A program made the translations under genes and the position numbers. The notes below the pieces were generated by a model. That model was not told the origin of the DNA. It searched no databases and was given only the letters and a program-made list of their open reading frames with translations. From Chelativorans multitrophicus (GTDB lineage: Bacteria > Pseudomonadota > Alphaproteobacteria > Rhizobiales > Rhizobiaceae): a stretch of DNA of 32,005 nucleotides. The DNA lies in contig NZ_JAAAPL010000012.1 of the NCBI RefSeq assembly GCF_011317445.1, forward strand, positions 1-32,005. Direction: 5' to 3'. Position 1 is the first letter of the stretch. The number at the start of each line of letters is the position of its first letter. Shown here in pieces: positions 24,500 to 32,005 of the stretch.

Positions 24500-25105
24500 A
24501 TGCTCGATCTCGGCTGGTCCGAAATACTTGTTATTGCGGTCGTGCTGATCGTGGTTGTCGGGCCGAAAGACCTGCCGCGTGTCCTGCGCAGCTTCGGCCG
24601 GACGACGGCCAAGATGAGGGCGATGGCGGGAGACTTCCGACGCCAGTTCGACGAGGCTCTGCGGGAAGCGGAGCTCGACGACATGAAGGGGCTCGTCGAC
24701 GATGTAAGAAAGCTGGATCCCCGGTCGGAGATCAGAAAGCATCTGAGCCCGCTGGAGGAAGCCGGAAAAGAGATACGCAGCGGACTTAGCGAGGCGGCCA
24801 AGGCAAAACCCGCCGCCTCAAGCCTGCCCGCGGCGGACAGCAAGCCGGCCGAGCCGCTGAAAAATGGCGCTACCTCCCTTGGGCCCGAGGCTCCGCCTCC
24901 GGTCACGGGGGAGACGGCAGCTCCCAAGGTCTCCGAGAAAGCCGAAGTGGGAGCGGTCGCGGCAAGCCCAGGCACGAGCGCCAAGCAAGCAGCACCGAAA
25001 GCCAAAGCTGCAGCCGCCGCGAAAGCTCCCACCAAGAACACCGCATCCGCACCGGCCAAGAAGCCTTCCCCGCGTAGGAAAAAGACAGCAGGAACCGCTC
25101 CGTGA
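24500..25105 (+). CDS. tatB: Sec-independent protein translocase TatB
   Basis: The 201-residue protein works with TatC as the twin-arginine signal receptor. It has the TatB N-terminus M-L-D-L-G-W-S-E-I-L-V-I, a single transmembrane helix, the G-P-K-D-L-P hinge and the amphipathic helix L-R-S-F-G-R-T-T-A-K-M. The last 100 residues are a Lys/Ala/Pro-rich, histone H1-like low-complexity tail, longer than in E. coli TatB but usual in rhizobia. The stop overlaps the tatC GTG start (GTGA). Confidence 0.95.
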   Translation: MLDLGWSEILVIAVVLIVVVGPKDLPRVLRSFGRTTAKMRAMAGDFRRQFDEALREAELDDMKGLVDDVRKLDPRSEIRKHLSPLEEAGKEIRSGLSEAAKAKPAASSLPAADSKPAEPLKNGATSLGPEAPPPVTGETAAPKVSEKAEVGAVAASPGTSAKQAAPKAKAAAAAKAPTKNTASAPAKKPSPRRKKTAGTAP

Positions 25106-25968
25106 GTGTCAAGGACAACGAGGACGAGGTGGAAAAATCCTCGGCGCCGCTGATCGAACACCTCATCGAGCTGCGTTCACGGCTGGTTTGGGCAGTCGGC
25201 GCGTTCTTCGTCGCCTTTCTCGTCTGCTTCTTTTTCGCCCGCGAGATCTTCAACCTGCTGGTGATCCCGTTCCAATGGGCCACCCGTTGGGCGGGCCTCA
25301 ACTCCGAGCAGGTGGACCTCATCTACACCGCGCCGCAGGAGTTCTTCTTCACGCAGATCAAGCTGGCGATGTTCGGCGGGCTGGTGCTCGCTTTTCCGAT
25401 GATCGCCACTCAGATCTATAAATTCGTGGCGCCGGGGCTATACCGCAATGAGCGGAAAGCGTTCCTGCCCTTTCTGGTCGCCTCGCCGATCCTGTTCCTG
25501 ATCGGCGCCGCGCTCGTCTATTTCTTCTTCACGCCCATGGTGATGTGGTTCTTCCTGTCCATGCAGCAGGTGGGGCCGGACAATGAGGTCCAGATTTCGC
25601 TTCTGCCGCGCGTCTCCGAATATCTCGGTCTGGTGATGACGCTGATCCTCTCATTCGGCCTGGTGTTCCAGTTGCCCGTGGTCACGACGCTCATGGCGCG
25701 TGTGGGACTGCTTTCCTCGCAGGCGCTCGCCGACAAGCGCAAGATGGCGATCGTTATCGCTTTCGTGGTTGCAGCGGTTCTGACCCCGCCCGATCCGATC
25801 AGCCAGATCGGTCTTGCGCTTCCGACCATCCTTCTCTACGAGGTCTCAATCTGGAGCGCCCGGATGGTGGAGCGCAAGCGCGAGGAAGAAAGGCTGGCAG
25901 CCGAAGCCGCGCAGGCGGCGGAGGAAAACGCCCCAGCGGATGCCGGAACGAGCGCAGGCTCGGCCTGA
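25102..25968 (+). CDS. tatC: Sec-independent protein translocase TatC
   Basis: The 288-residue membrane protein recognises twin-arginine signal peptides. Six transmembrane segments are visible, and the N-terminal cytoplasmic H-L-I-E-L-R-S-R-L and the F-V-A-P-G-L-Y-x-N-E-R-K first cytoplasmic loop are diagnostic. T-P-P-D-P-I-S-Q near the last helices is also typical. The start is GTG at 25102, overlapping the tatB stop by four bases, so translation is coupled. A Glu/Ala-rich C-terminal tail of about 35 residues extends the usual length of about 250. Confidence 0.97.
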   Translation: MSVKDNEDEVEKSSAPLIEHLIELRSRLVWAVGAFFVAFLVCFFFAREIFNLLVIPFQWATRWAGLNSEQVDLIYTAPQEFFFTQIKLAMFGGLVLAFPMIATQIYKFVAPGLYRNERKAFLPFLVASPILFLIGAALVYFFFTPMVMWFFLSMQQVGPDNEVQISLLPRVSEYLGLVMTLILSFGLVFQLPVVTTLMARVGLLSSQALADKRKMAIVIAFVVAAVLTPPDPISQIGLALPTILLYEVSIWSARMVERKREEERLAAEAAQAAEENAPADAGTSAGSA

Positions 25969-26030
25969 TCCCCTCGGCTTGATCTTCTTCCGGGTGGCCC
26001 GCAGGCTCAACCGACACCCGGAATTGGAAC

Positions 26031-27326
26031 ATGCTCGACATCAGATGGATTCGCGAGAATGCAGACGCCCTCGTTCTCGCGCTGAGGAAGCGTGGGCAGG
26101 AAGAGGCTGCGGCGCGATCCACGGTCGAGGAGGCGATCGCCGCCGATGAGGCGCGCCGAACCCATCTGACGAAACTCCAGGAGGCGCAGGAGCAACGGAA
26201 CGCCGCCTCCAAGGAGATTGGCAAGGCCTTGGCCGCCGGCGACAAGGAAAAGGCAGAACGGCTCAAGGCCGAGGTGGCCGAGCTCAAGGGCTTCATCCAG
26301 GACGGCGAGGCGCAGGAACGCGCGCTGGACAACAGGTTGCGCGATCTCCTCGCGCGAATCCCGAACATTCCGCTGGACGACGTGCCGGTGGGCGCGGACG
26401 AGAACGATAATGTGGAGATCCGCAGGGTAGGAGAGGCGAGGCAGCCTAATTGGGCGAAAGAGCATTTCGAAATCGGCGAGGCGCTCGGCCTCATGGATTT
26501 CGAACGTGCAGCGAAGCTTTCAGGGGCTCGCTTCACCGTACTAACCGGTACGCTCGCCCGCCTCGAACGCGCGCTCGGCCAGTTCATGCTCGACCTGCAT
26601 ACGACGGAGCACGGCTATACGGAGGTGCAGCCGCCGCTTCTGGTGCGCGATGAGGCGCTGTTCGGAACGGGACAGCTGCCGAAGTTTGACGAGGATTTGT
26701 TCCGCACCACCGATGGGCGCTGGATGATCCCAACCGCCGAAGTCCCGCTCACCAATCTCGTGCGCGAGGAAATCCTCGACGGCGAAAAGCTGCCGCTGCG
26801 CTACACCGCGCTGACGCCGTGCTTCCGCTCGGAAGCGGGTTCGGCCGGGCGCGACACGCGTGGCATGCTGCGCCAGCACCAGTTCTACAAGGTCGAGCTG
26901 GTGTCGATCACCGACGCCGAAAGCGCGCTTGCCGAGCATGAGCGCATGACGGCCTGTGCGGAGGAAGTGCTCAAACGGCTCGGACTGCCTTTCCGCACCG
27001 TTGTGCTGTGCACCGGGGACATGGGTTTCGGCGCGCAGAAGACCTACGACATCGAGGTTTGGCTGCCGGGCCAGAAGACCTATCGCGAGATTTCATCCTG
27101 CTCGGTCTGCGGCGACTTCCAGGCGCGGCGCATGAATGCGCGCTACCGCGCGGCCGGAGACAAGCAAGCCCGGTTCGTCCATACGTTGAACGGCTCGGGC
27201 GTTGCCGTCGGCCGTGCACTCATCGCCGTCATGGAGAATTATCAGAACGAGGACGGGAGCATTAGTATTCCCGAAATCCTGCAACCCTATATGGGAGGCC
27301 TGAAGAAGATCGAAGCAAGGGGCTGA
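26031..27326 (+). CDS. serS: Seryl-tRNA synthetase
   Basis: The 431-residue class II enzyme charges tRNA-Ser (and tRNA-Sec where present). The N-terminal antiparallel coiled coil that grips the long variable arm of tRNA-Ser spans about 30-105. The catalytic domain has motif 2 starting F265-R-S-E with the [13 protein letters not shown] loop, and motif 3 around G394[11 protein letters not shown]. Length matches the family. The 62-base spacer before it holds an inverted repeat TTCCGGGT/ACCCGGAA (25988-25995/26016-26023). surE begins 1 base after its stop. Confidence 0.97.
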
Positions 27327-27327
27327 C

Positions 27328-28086
27328 GTGCGAATCCTGCTTACCAATGACGACGGCATCCACGCCGAGGGTCTTGCAGTCCTGGAGCGGGTCGCAAGGA
27401 CGCTTTCGGACGATGTGTGGGTGGTCGCGCCGGAAACGGACCAGTCCGGCTTCGCGCATTCCCTGTCGCTTTCCGAGCCGCTTCGCATGCGCAAGATCGA
27501 CGATCGGCATTATGCGCTGCGGGGCACGCCGACCGACTGCGTGATCATGGGGGTGAGGAAGGTGATGGACCGGCCCCCGGATCTCATTCTTTCCGGGGTC
27601 AACAGCGGCACCAATCTTGCCGACGACGTGACTTATTCCGGCACCGTGGCCGGTGCGATGGAAGGCACTTTGCTCGGCATCCGCTCCATCGCTTTTAGCC
27701 TCGGCTATTCCTTCGTGGAAGACATTCGGGTCGTTCAGTGGGAAACGGCGGAGGTGCTCGGGCCGGCGCTTTTGAAAAAGCTTGTCGGGGCAAGTTTGCC
27801 GCAGGGCGTCTTCCTCAACGTCAATTTCCCGCGCTGCACACCCGAGGCGGTGAAGGGAACGCTTGTAACCTCCCAAGGGAAACTGGTGCACGGGCTGTCT
27901 GTCGAGGAACGCCGGGACGGACGCGGTTTTCCCTATTACTGGCTGCGTTTCGGCCGACAGGAATCCGAAATTCGAGCGGGGACCGATCAGGCGGCCATAC
28001 GGGATGGCTATGTCTCCGTCACGCCGCTCCATCTCGACCTTACCGCGCATGCGGTGCGCGACCGGCTGGCGAAGGCGCTTGCATGA
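27328..28086 (+). CDS. surE: 5'/3'-nucleotidase SurE
   Basis: The 252-residue metal-dependent phosphatase acts on nucleoside monophosphates and is linked to stationary-phase survival. The metal-binding L-L-T-N-D-D-G at residues 4-10 (D8, D9) is complete, followed by [10 protein letters not shown] and the [17 protein letters not shown] loop. The start is GTG at 27328, one base after the serS stop. The pcm start overlaps its stop (ATGA). surE beside pcm is conserved across Proteobacteria. Confidence 0.96.
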   Translation: MRILLTNDDGIHAEGLAVLERVARTLSDDVWVVAPETDQSGFAHSLSLSEPLRMRKIDDRHYALRGTPTDCVIMGVRKVMDRPPDLILSGVNSGTNLADDVTYSGTVAGAMEGTLLGIRSIAFSLGYSFVEDIRVVQWETAEVLGPALLKKLVGASLPQGVFLNVNFPRCTPEAVKGTLVTSQGKLVHGLSVEERRDGRGFPYYWLRFGRQESEIRAGTDQAAIRDGYVSVTPLHLDLTAHAVRDRLAKALA

Positions 28087-28733
28087 CGGTCGGCGAGGCG
28101 GAACGGGAGGGCTTTGCCGCTTTCATTCTGCGCATGCGCGCGCGGGGCATCGATTCCAAGGCGCTTTTCTCCGCCATGGAGGCCACACCGCGGGCCAGTT
28201 TCGTGCCCGCCGAATGGAAAAACTGGGTCTGGTCCAACCGCACCCTTCCGATCGAATGCGGAGAAAGCTTCGAGCCGTGCGATCTGCAAGGCGCTGTGCT
28301 GCACGCGCTTGATCTCAAGCCGGGCCTGCGCGTTCTCGAGATCGGAACCGGCACGGGCTATACCTCCGCCATCATCGCGCGCATCGCCGAACGTGTATTG
28401 ACGCTCGACCGATACAAGACGCTCTGCAAACAGGCCCAGCAGCGCCACGAGGCATGCGGCCTTTCCAATATTCTTGTTCGCCAGGCAGATGGAGCTGATG
28501 GCGCGGCGGATGGTCCCTTCGACAGAATCGTCGTCTGGGCAGCCTTCGAAGAGCTTCCAAGGCGGTTCGTGGACCTGCTCGCAAGCGGCGGGATCATGGT
28601 TGCGCCTCTGGGCCCCGGCGATGATGTGCAGATAATGGCCAGGTTTACTAAGATCGGCAGCAGATTCGAGCGCGTTGATCTGGAGTTCGTGCGCCTGCAG
28701 CCTTTGATCAGGGGCATTGCGCAGGCCCTCTGA
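28083..28733 (+). CDS. pcm: Protein-L-isoaspartate O-methyltransferase family protein
   Basis: The 216-residue protein has the SAM-binding motif L-E-I-G-T-G-T-G-Y at 85-93 and the later [10 protein letters not shown] and G-G-I-M-V-A-P-L-G motifs of the PCMT family, which repairs isoaspartyl residues in aged proteins. ATG 28083 overlaps the surE stop; the frame is open upstream inside surE, but the product matches the family only from here. The substrate-side segment is divergent: the usual G-Q-x-x-S-x-P region reads L-P-I-E-C-G-E (55-61). Family membership is clear, exact activity less so. Confidence 0.88.
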   Translation: MTVGEAEREGFAAFILRMRARGIDSKALFSAMEATPRASFVPAEWKNWVWSNRTLPIECGESFEPCDLQGAVLHALDLKPGLRVLEIGTGTGYTSAIIARIAERVLTLDRYKTLCKQAQQRHEACGLSNILVRQADGADGAADGPFDRIVVWAAFEELPRRFVDLLASGGIMVAPLGPGDDVQIMARFTKIGSRFERVDLEFVRLQPLIRGIAQAL

Positions 28734-28837
28734 GCCCGTTTGAGAAGAGTCTCGTGTGAAATTTTCGAAGCTTAACGGCCCGGTAAGATTAACGCGCTTT
28801 AATCGGACTGGGTCAACGGGATTGCGCGGATAGCCTT

Positions 28838-30091
28838 ATGCCTAAGGGAATTATGCCAAAGTACAAGACATCGCTTGCGAGAGGTGCGGCGATTTTCTTG
28901 GTCGGATCTCTGGCGGCGGGTTGCAGCGTTGCGAATCTGACTGACGGATTGACGACGAATTCCACCGCGCCGGTAGGGATGGCGCAAGCGAATCAGCCCT
29001 ATCCCGGAGAGAACCGCATCGTCCGCCCGAAGGCGGACATCGGAGGAGGGGGCATATTGCAGCCGTCATCGGAAGTCTCGTCGCTTCCAGCCCCTGCTGC
29101 AACCCCAGCCTACGGGGTTCCAGTTTATACCGCGCCGCGTTCCTCTTCGGTTTCCTCAGCTCCGCTCCCACCTCCTGGAGCGGCCCAGTCCTCGGCAAGC
29201 CCGGTGACGGCAGTGCCCGTTGAGCAGCCGCGCCAGGTCGCCGCGGCGCCGCAAGCTCCCCAGCCAAGCCGAACGCGAGCCAGCGAGCCGAGCGCCGGTG
29301 GCAGTTACAGGGTGGATTCAGGCGACACGCTTTACGGGATCGCCCGCAAGACCGGCGTGAGCGTAAGCCAGTTGAAGGAAGCAAACGGCCTTTCGGACGG
29401 CGCGATCAGAATCGGCCAGAATCTGGTCATCCCTGGGAGCGGGGCCGCTGTCTCCGCCTCGGCTCCCGCACAGCAACCGCAGCCGGTGAGGACCGTCAGC
29501 GCGCCCAGCGCCAAACCGGCGCAGCCGGCCGCCCCGAAGCCGGCAGCCGTGGCCGCCGCGCCCCAGCCTGAGCCGGCGGTGGTTGCAGCCGCGCCGAAGC
29601 CTGAAGCACAGGACGAGCCGAGGGTTACGGCATACACGCCGCCCACTGAATCGAAAACCAAGGCCATCGAGGCGGTCGAACAGACGCAAGTTGCGGCATT
29701 GCCGCCAGAATCGACCGGCGTCGGCCGGCTGCGCTGGCCCGCACAGGGCCGGGTCATCGCCGGTTTTGGCAGCAGCGGCGGCAAGAAAAGCGATGGCATC
29801 GACATCGCTGTTCCCGAAGGCACGGCGGTGCACGCGGCGGAAAACGGTGTCGTCATTTATGCCGGCGACGGTCTGAAGGGTTTCGGCAACACCGTGCTTG
29901 TTCGCCATGAGGACGGCCTCGTCACCGTCTATGGCCACGCCTCGGAACTGAAGGTCAAGCGAGGCGACCAGGTTCGCCGCGGCCAGGAGATCGCACGCTC
30001 CGGCATGACGGGTGACGCTGATCGCCCCAAGCTGCACTTCGAGGTGCGCAAGGGCACCAGCCCTGTCGATCCGATGACTTATTTGAGATGA
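28838..30091 (+). CDS. NlpD-like lipoprotein with LysM and degenerate LytM (M23) domains
   Basis: The 417-residue protein has a lipoprotein signal peptide ending in the lipobox L-A-A-G-C (C29), a long Pro/Ala/Gln-rich linker, a LysM peptidoglycan-binding domain (about 157-200), a second linker and a C-terminal LytM/M23 domain (about 300-417). Two metal or catalytic positions are lost: the H of H-x3-D is S318 (D322 kept), and the first H of H-x-H is K398 (H400 kept); H367 remains. Such domains in NlpD and EnvC do not cut the wall but activate amidases at division, so that role is inferred. ATG 28838 is preceded by GGA at 7 bases; ATG 28853 is an alternative. Confidence 0.88.
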   Translation: MPKGIMPKYKTSLARGAAIFLVGSLAAGCSVANLTDGLTTNSTAPVGMAQANQPYPGENRIVRPKADIGGGGILQPSSEVSSLPAPAATPAYGVPVYTAPRSSSVSSAPLPPPGAAQSSASPVTAVPVEQPRQVAAAPQAPQPSRTRASEPSAGGSYRVDSGDTLYGIARKTGVSVSQLKEANGLSDGAIRIGQNLVIPGSGAAVSASAPAQQPQPVRTVSAPSAKPAQPAAPKPAAVAAAPQPEPAVVAAAPKPEAQDEPRVTAYTPPTESKTKAIEAVEQTQVAALPPESTGVGRLRWPAQGRVIAGFGSSGGKKSDGIDIAVPEGTAVHAAENGVVIYAGDGLKGFGNTVLVRHEDGLVTVYGHASELKVKRGDQVRRGQEIARSGMTGDADRPKLHFEVRKGTSPVDPMTYLR

Positions 30092-30111
30092 GAACAGTGT
30101 CGGCCAAACCT

Positions 30112-30129
30112 GCGTCCCTCAAAGGACGC
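30112..30129. terminator. Weak hairpin between convergent genes
   Basis: GCGTCC (30112-30117) pairs with GGACGC (30124-30129) around a 6-base loop, between the NlpD-like gene and the convergent ATPase. There is no U-tract, so terminator function is uncertain. Confidence 0.25.
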
Positions 30130-30143
30130 GGGTAGCGCCGCGC

Positions 30144-31022
30144 TCAATCCTTCAAGGTCCGCCCCAGGCGGCCTGCAATATCCTGAATGAACTGCCATGC
30201 AACCCGCCCTGACCGGCTGCCGCGGGTGGTCGCCCATTCCAGCGCTTCCGCGCGCAGCGCCTCTGCGTCCACCGGCAGATCGTGATAGCGCGCATAGCCC
30301 TCGATCATTTCCAGATATTCGTCTTGCGAGCATTTGTGGAAACCTAGCCACAAGCCGAACCGATCCGACAGGGACACTTTTTCCTCGACCGCTTCCGACG
30401 GGTTGATGGCGGTGGAGCGCTCGTTCTCGATCATGTCACGCGGCAGAAGGTGTCGGCGGTTCGACGTCGCATAGAGGATGACATTGTCCGGCCTGCCTTC
30501 CACGCCGCCCTCAAGCGCAGCTTTGAGCGACTTATAGGAGGTGTCGTCGTGGTCAAAGGAAAGGTCGTCACAAAAAAGGATAAAGCGGTAGGGCGCCTCC
30601 CGCAGCAGAACCATGAGTCTGGGCAGGCTTTCGATGTCCTCCCGGTGGATTTCCACCAGCTTCAGCCGGCCCTCGCCGGCCGGCTGATCCCGGTTGATCT
30701 GGGCGTGCGCCGCCTTGACGAGCGAGGATTTGCCCATGCCCCGCGATCCCCACAAAAGGGCATTGTTGGCCGGCAGGCCAGCGGCGAAGCGGCGTGTGTT
30801 GTCGAGCAGGATATCGCGCACACGGTCCACCCCTTTGATCAGGCCGATGTCGACCCGGTTCACACGCTGCACCGGAAGCAAAGTTCCGGTCTCTGCCTGC
30901 CAGACAAAGCAATCGGCATCCGTGAAACGAGGGGCAGGGGCGGGCGAGGGGGCAAGCCGCGAGACGACCTCGATCAAGCGATCAAGCTTTTCGCTCAGCG
31001 TTTGCAAGGCTTTCTCTGTCAT
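30144..31022 (-). CDS. DUF815-type P-loop ATPase
   Basis: The 292-residue protein is an AAA-like ATPase of the DUF815 family, conserved beside the scp/tat/sec region in rhizobia but of unknown role. Walker A is W-G-S-R-G-M-G-K-S-S, Walker B is F-I-L-F-C-D-D-L-S-F, and A-T-S-N-R-R-H-L-L-P is the family's sensor-like region. An N-terminal helix and a Pro/Ala linker precede the ATPase fold. Starts at 31022, 31031 (ATG) and 31040 (TTG) are in frame; 31022 has AGGA nine bases upstream. A palindromic operator-like site lies 20-44 bases before this start, suggesting regulation. Confidence 0.88.
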   Translation of the reverse strand: MTEKALQTLSEKLDRLIEVVSRLAPSPAPAPRFTDADCFVWQAETGTLLPVQRVNRVDIGLIKGVDRVRDILLDNTRRFAAGLPANNALLWGSRGMGKSSLVKAAHAQINRDQPAGEGRLKLVEIHREDIESLPRLMVLLREAPYRFILFCDDLSFDHDDTSYKSLKAALEGGVEGRPDNVILYATSNRRHLLPRDMIENERSTAINPSEAVEEKVSLSDRFGLWLGFHKCSQDEYLEMIEGYARYHDLPVDAEALRAEALEWATTRGSRSGRVAWQFIQDIAGRLGRTLKD

Positions 31023-31041
31023 GCGGTCCATTCCTGACAAT

Positions 31042-31066
31042 ACAGTACCGTACGGTACGGTTCTGT
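31042..31066. promoter_or_regulatory. 25-base palindrome, candidate TetR-type operator
   Basis: The arms ACAGTACCGTAC (31042-31053) and GTACGGTTCTGT (31055-31066) surround one central G; 11 of 12 pairs are complementary. Inside it lies a perfect 14-base palindrome, GTACCGTACGGTAC (31045-31058). Its size and symmetry fit operators of dimeric repressors such as the TetR family. It sits between a TATAAT on the reverse strand and the DUF815 start codon. No regulator gene is in the window. Confidence 0.55.
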
Positions 31067-31078
31067 CACAGGACAGGG

Positions 31079-31084
31079 ATTATA
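31079..31084 (-). promoter_or_regulatory. Candidate -10 element for the DUF815 gene
   Basis: A perfect TATAAT on the reverse strand stands about 57 bases before the start codon at 31022, so transcription would begin near 31072 and cross the palindrome at 31042-31066. No good -35 hexamer is found at 16-18 bases, so the call is tentative. Confidence 0.4.
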
Positions 31085-31230
31085 ACAAGTCTCAAAGGGT
31101 CGAAATGGTACTCTCCAACTCTAATGCAATGACATTCGCCGATTCGATGAACGGGGGCCTTCGGGACTGCCAATGCCGCCCTTGGCGCTTCGGACGAAAC
31201 CGCAATAGAGATGAGACGGGGGCCTGGTCG

Positions 31231-32005
31231 TCACTCTTCAATTTTGACGCTGAACCGGAATTCGCCTTGGTCATAGGGCTGGACGGGGCCATTGCAGCTC
31301 CAGGCGATCCGGCCCTTGTAGCCGGGGGTCCCGTTGCTGGGTGGCTCATCGACCTGGCAGGGCGCGCCGCTGGGCGAGCGGAACACGCTGACCGGCGGGG
31401 AAAGGCTCGTGAAGCTGGGGGTGGCGTCCTCCACCTTCACGTCCGTCACGACAGCGCCGGCGGGATTGGTGAAGATGATCTGATATTCCAGGATGTCTCC
31501 CGGTGAGCCGTTGCTTGTCTCAAGCCAGGGGGCGTTCGGGCCGTCGGCGGTGATGTTGCGGACCCGCTTGGTGAGCGCGAGCTTGCCCGAACTGCTGACT
31601 TTCACCGTGTCGTGGTTCACGGCCGGGTTGAGGCTGGCCAGGGTGCTGCCGACAAGGATTGTCGTGGCGGTAAGGTCGTATCGCAGTTCCGCGCCGGCGG
31701 GCGCGGCGTCGCTTGCAAAGACACGCACGATGACGCAGACCGAGACGCCCGCGGTGACGGCATAATCGGCCGGAGGAGGACCGCCCAGCGTGCCGTCGCA
31801 ATTGGGGTCGAAGTGGAGCGTGGGGTCAAAGAGCGAAGCGTCCGGCGTGCCGATGATGTTGGCCAGCCCGAAGTTCACCTCGCTGACGGTGGTGGCCCAG
31901 TATTTGTGCTTGATCAACACCGCCTGCCCCGGCAGCACCACTTCGTCCGTGTCCTCGAGCAGGGAGGGCAGCGCGATCATGCCGAAGGTGACGCCGGTAT
32001 AGTTC
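31231..32005 (-). CDS. DUF11-repeat surface or secreted protein, C-terminal part (partial)
   Basis: The frame is open from the right edge to TGA or TAA at 31231, 258 codons in the window; the ATG at 31980 is probably internal because eight protein-like codons run on before it. A DUF11-type beta-sandwich repeat is visible: L-A-L-T-K-R-V-R-N-I, then G-D-I-L-E-Y-Q-I-I-F-T-N-P, then V-T-D-V-K-V-E-D-A-T-P. Such repeats occur in large extracellular adhesin-like proteins. Paired cysteines (for example V-C-V-I-V-R) fit an exported protein. No anchor follows; the C-terminus ends in a short acidic tail. The N-terminus, signal peptide and size are outside the window. Confidence 0.7.
   Translation of the reverse strand, partial: NYTGVTFGMIALPSLLEDTDEVVLPGQAVLIKHKYWATTVSEVNFGLANIIGTPDASLFDPTLHFDPNCDGTLGGPPPADYAVTAGVSVCVIVRVFASDAAPAGAELRYDLTATTILVGSTLASLNPAVNHDTVKVSSSGKLALTKRVRNITADGPNAPWLETSNGSPGDILEYQIIFTNPAGAVVTDVKVEDATPSFTSLSPPVSVFRSPSGAPCQVDEPPSNGTPGYKGRIAWSCNGPVQPYDQGEFRFSVKIEE

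Noticed and set aside
31041-31230. Forward frame through the spacer right of the DUF815 gene
   Set aside because: The frame is part of a long antisense opening across the DUF815 gene and DUF11 gene, with no ribosome site or recognisable product; treated as noncoding apart from the palindrome and -10 element.

Overview
The window reads as a GC-rich alphaproteobacterial chromosome segment, most likely Hyphomicrobiales (Rhizobiales), with a Phyllobacteriaceae/Mesorhizobium-like flavour. The order is inferred from the gene order tuf - tRNA-Trp - secE - nusG - rplKAJL - rpoBC, from the second block dgt - argS - SPOR protein - nagZ - scpAB - tatABC - serS - surE - pcm - LysM/LytM lipoprotein, and from CTTGNC-N17-CTANNN promoters of rhizobial type. 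No database search was possible, so genus-level placement is inference.

Region 1 (1-12607) is the transcription/translation block. It holds the 3' end of tuf with its terminator, tRNA-Trp(CCA) with its own promoter, secE-nusG, the four ribosomal proteins of the L11 and L10 operons, and the beta and beta-prime subunits of RNA polymerase, closed by a textbook terminator after rpoC. The untranslated spacers are rich in strong hairpins: the secE leader, the rplK leader, a 341-base rplA-rplJ spacer, the rplL-rpoB spacer and the rpoB-rpoC spacer. They look like attenuation, processing or autoregulation sites.

Region 2 (12608-13474) is a small accessory patch. It has a strikingly AT-rich stretch, a small orphan lipoprotein gene, and a reverse-strand gene of 93 sense codons interrupted by an in-frame TGA although it keeps a good ribosome binding site and start. 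In related rhizobia rpoC is normally followed by rpsL-rpsG-fusA-tuf, so this looks like a rearrangement junction.

Region 3 (13475-30091) is a long, mostly co-directional housekeeping block. It contains an A-type Fe-S carrier divergent from dgt, then argS, a large acidic membrane-anchored SPOR-domain protein, nagZ (peptidoglycan recycling), scpA-scpB (chromosome condensation), tatA-tatB-tatC (twin-arginine export), serS, surE, a pcm-family methyltransferase and a lipoprotein with a LysM domain and a degenerate LytM domain (NlpD-like). Two genes look like additions to the usual order: a reverse-strand periplasmic serine hydrolase between the SPOR gene and nagZ, and an ABC transporter ATPase without a permease between scpB and tatA.

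Region 4 (30092-32005) is on the reverse strand. It has a DUF815-type ATPase, a nearly perfect 25-base palindrome in its upstream region that looks like a TetR-type operator, and the C-terminal part of a secreted or surface DUF11-repeat protein that runs off the window. I found no CRISPR array, insertion sequence, phage or defence system. The most unusual items are the TGA-interrupted gene and the operator-like palindrome.
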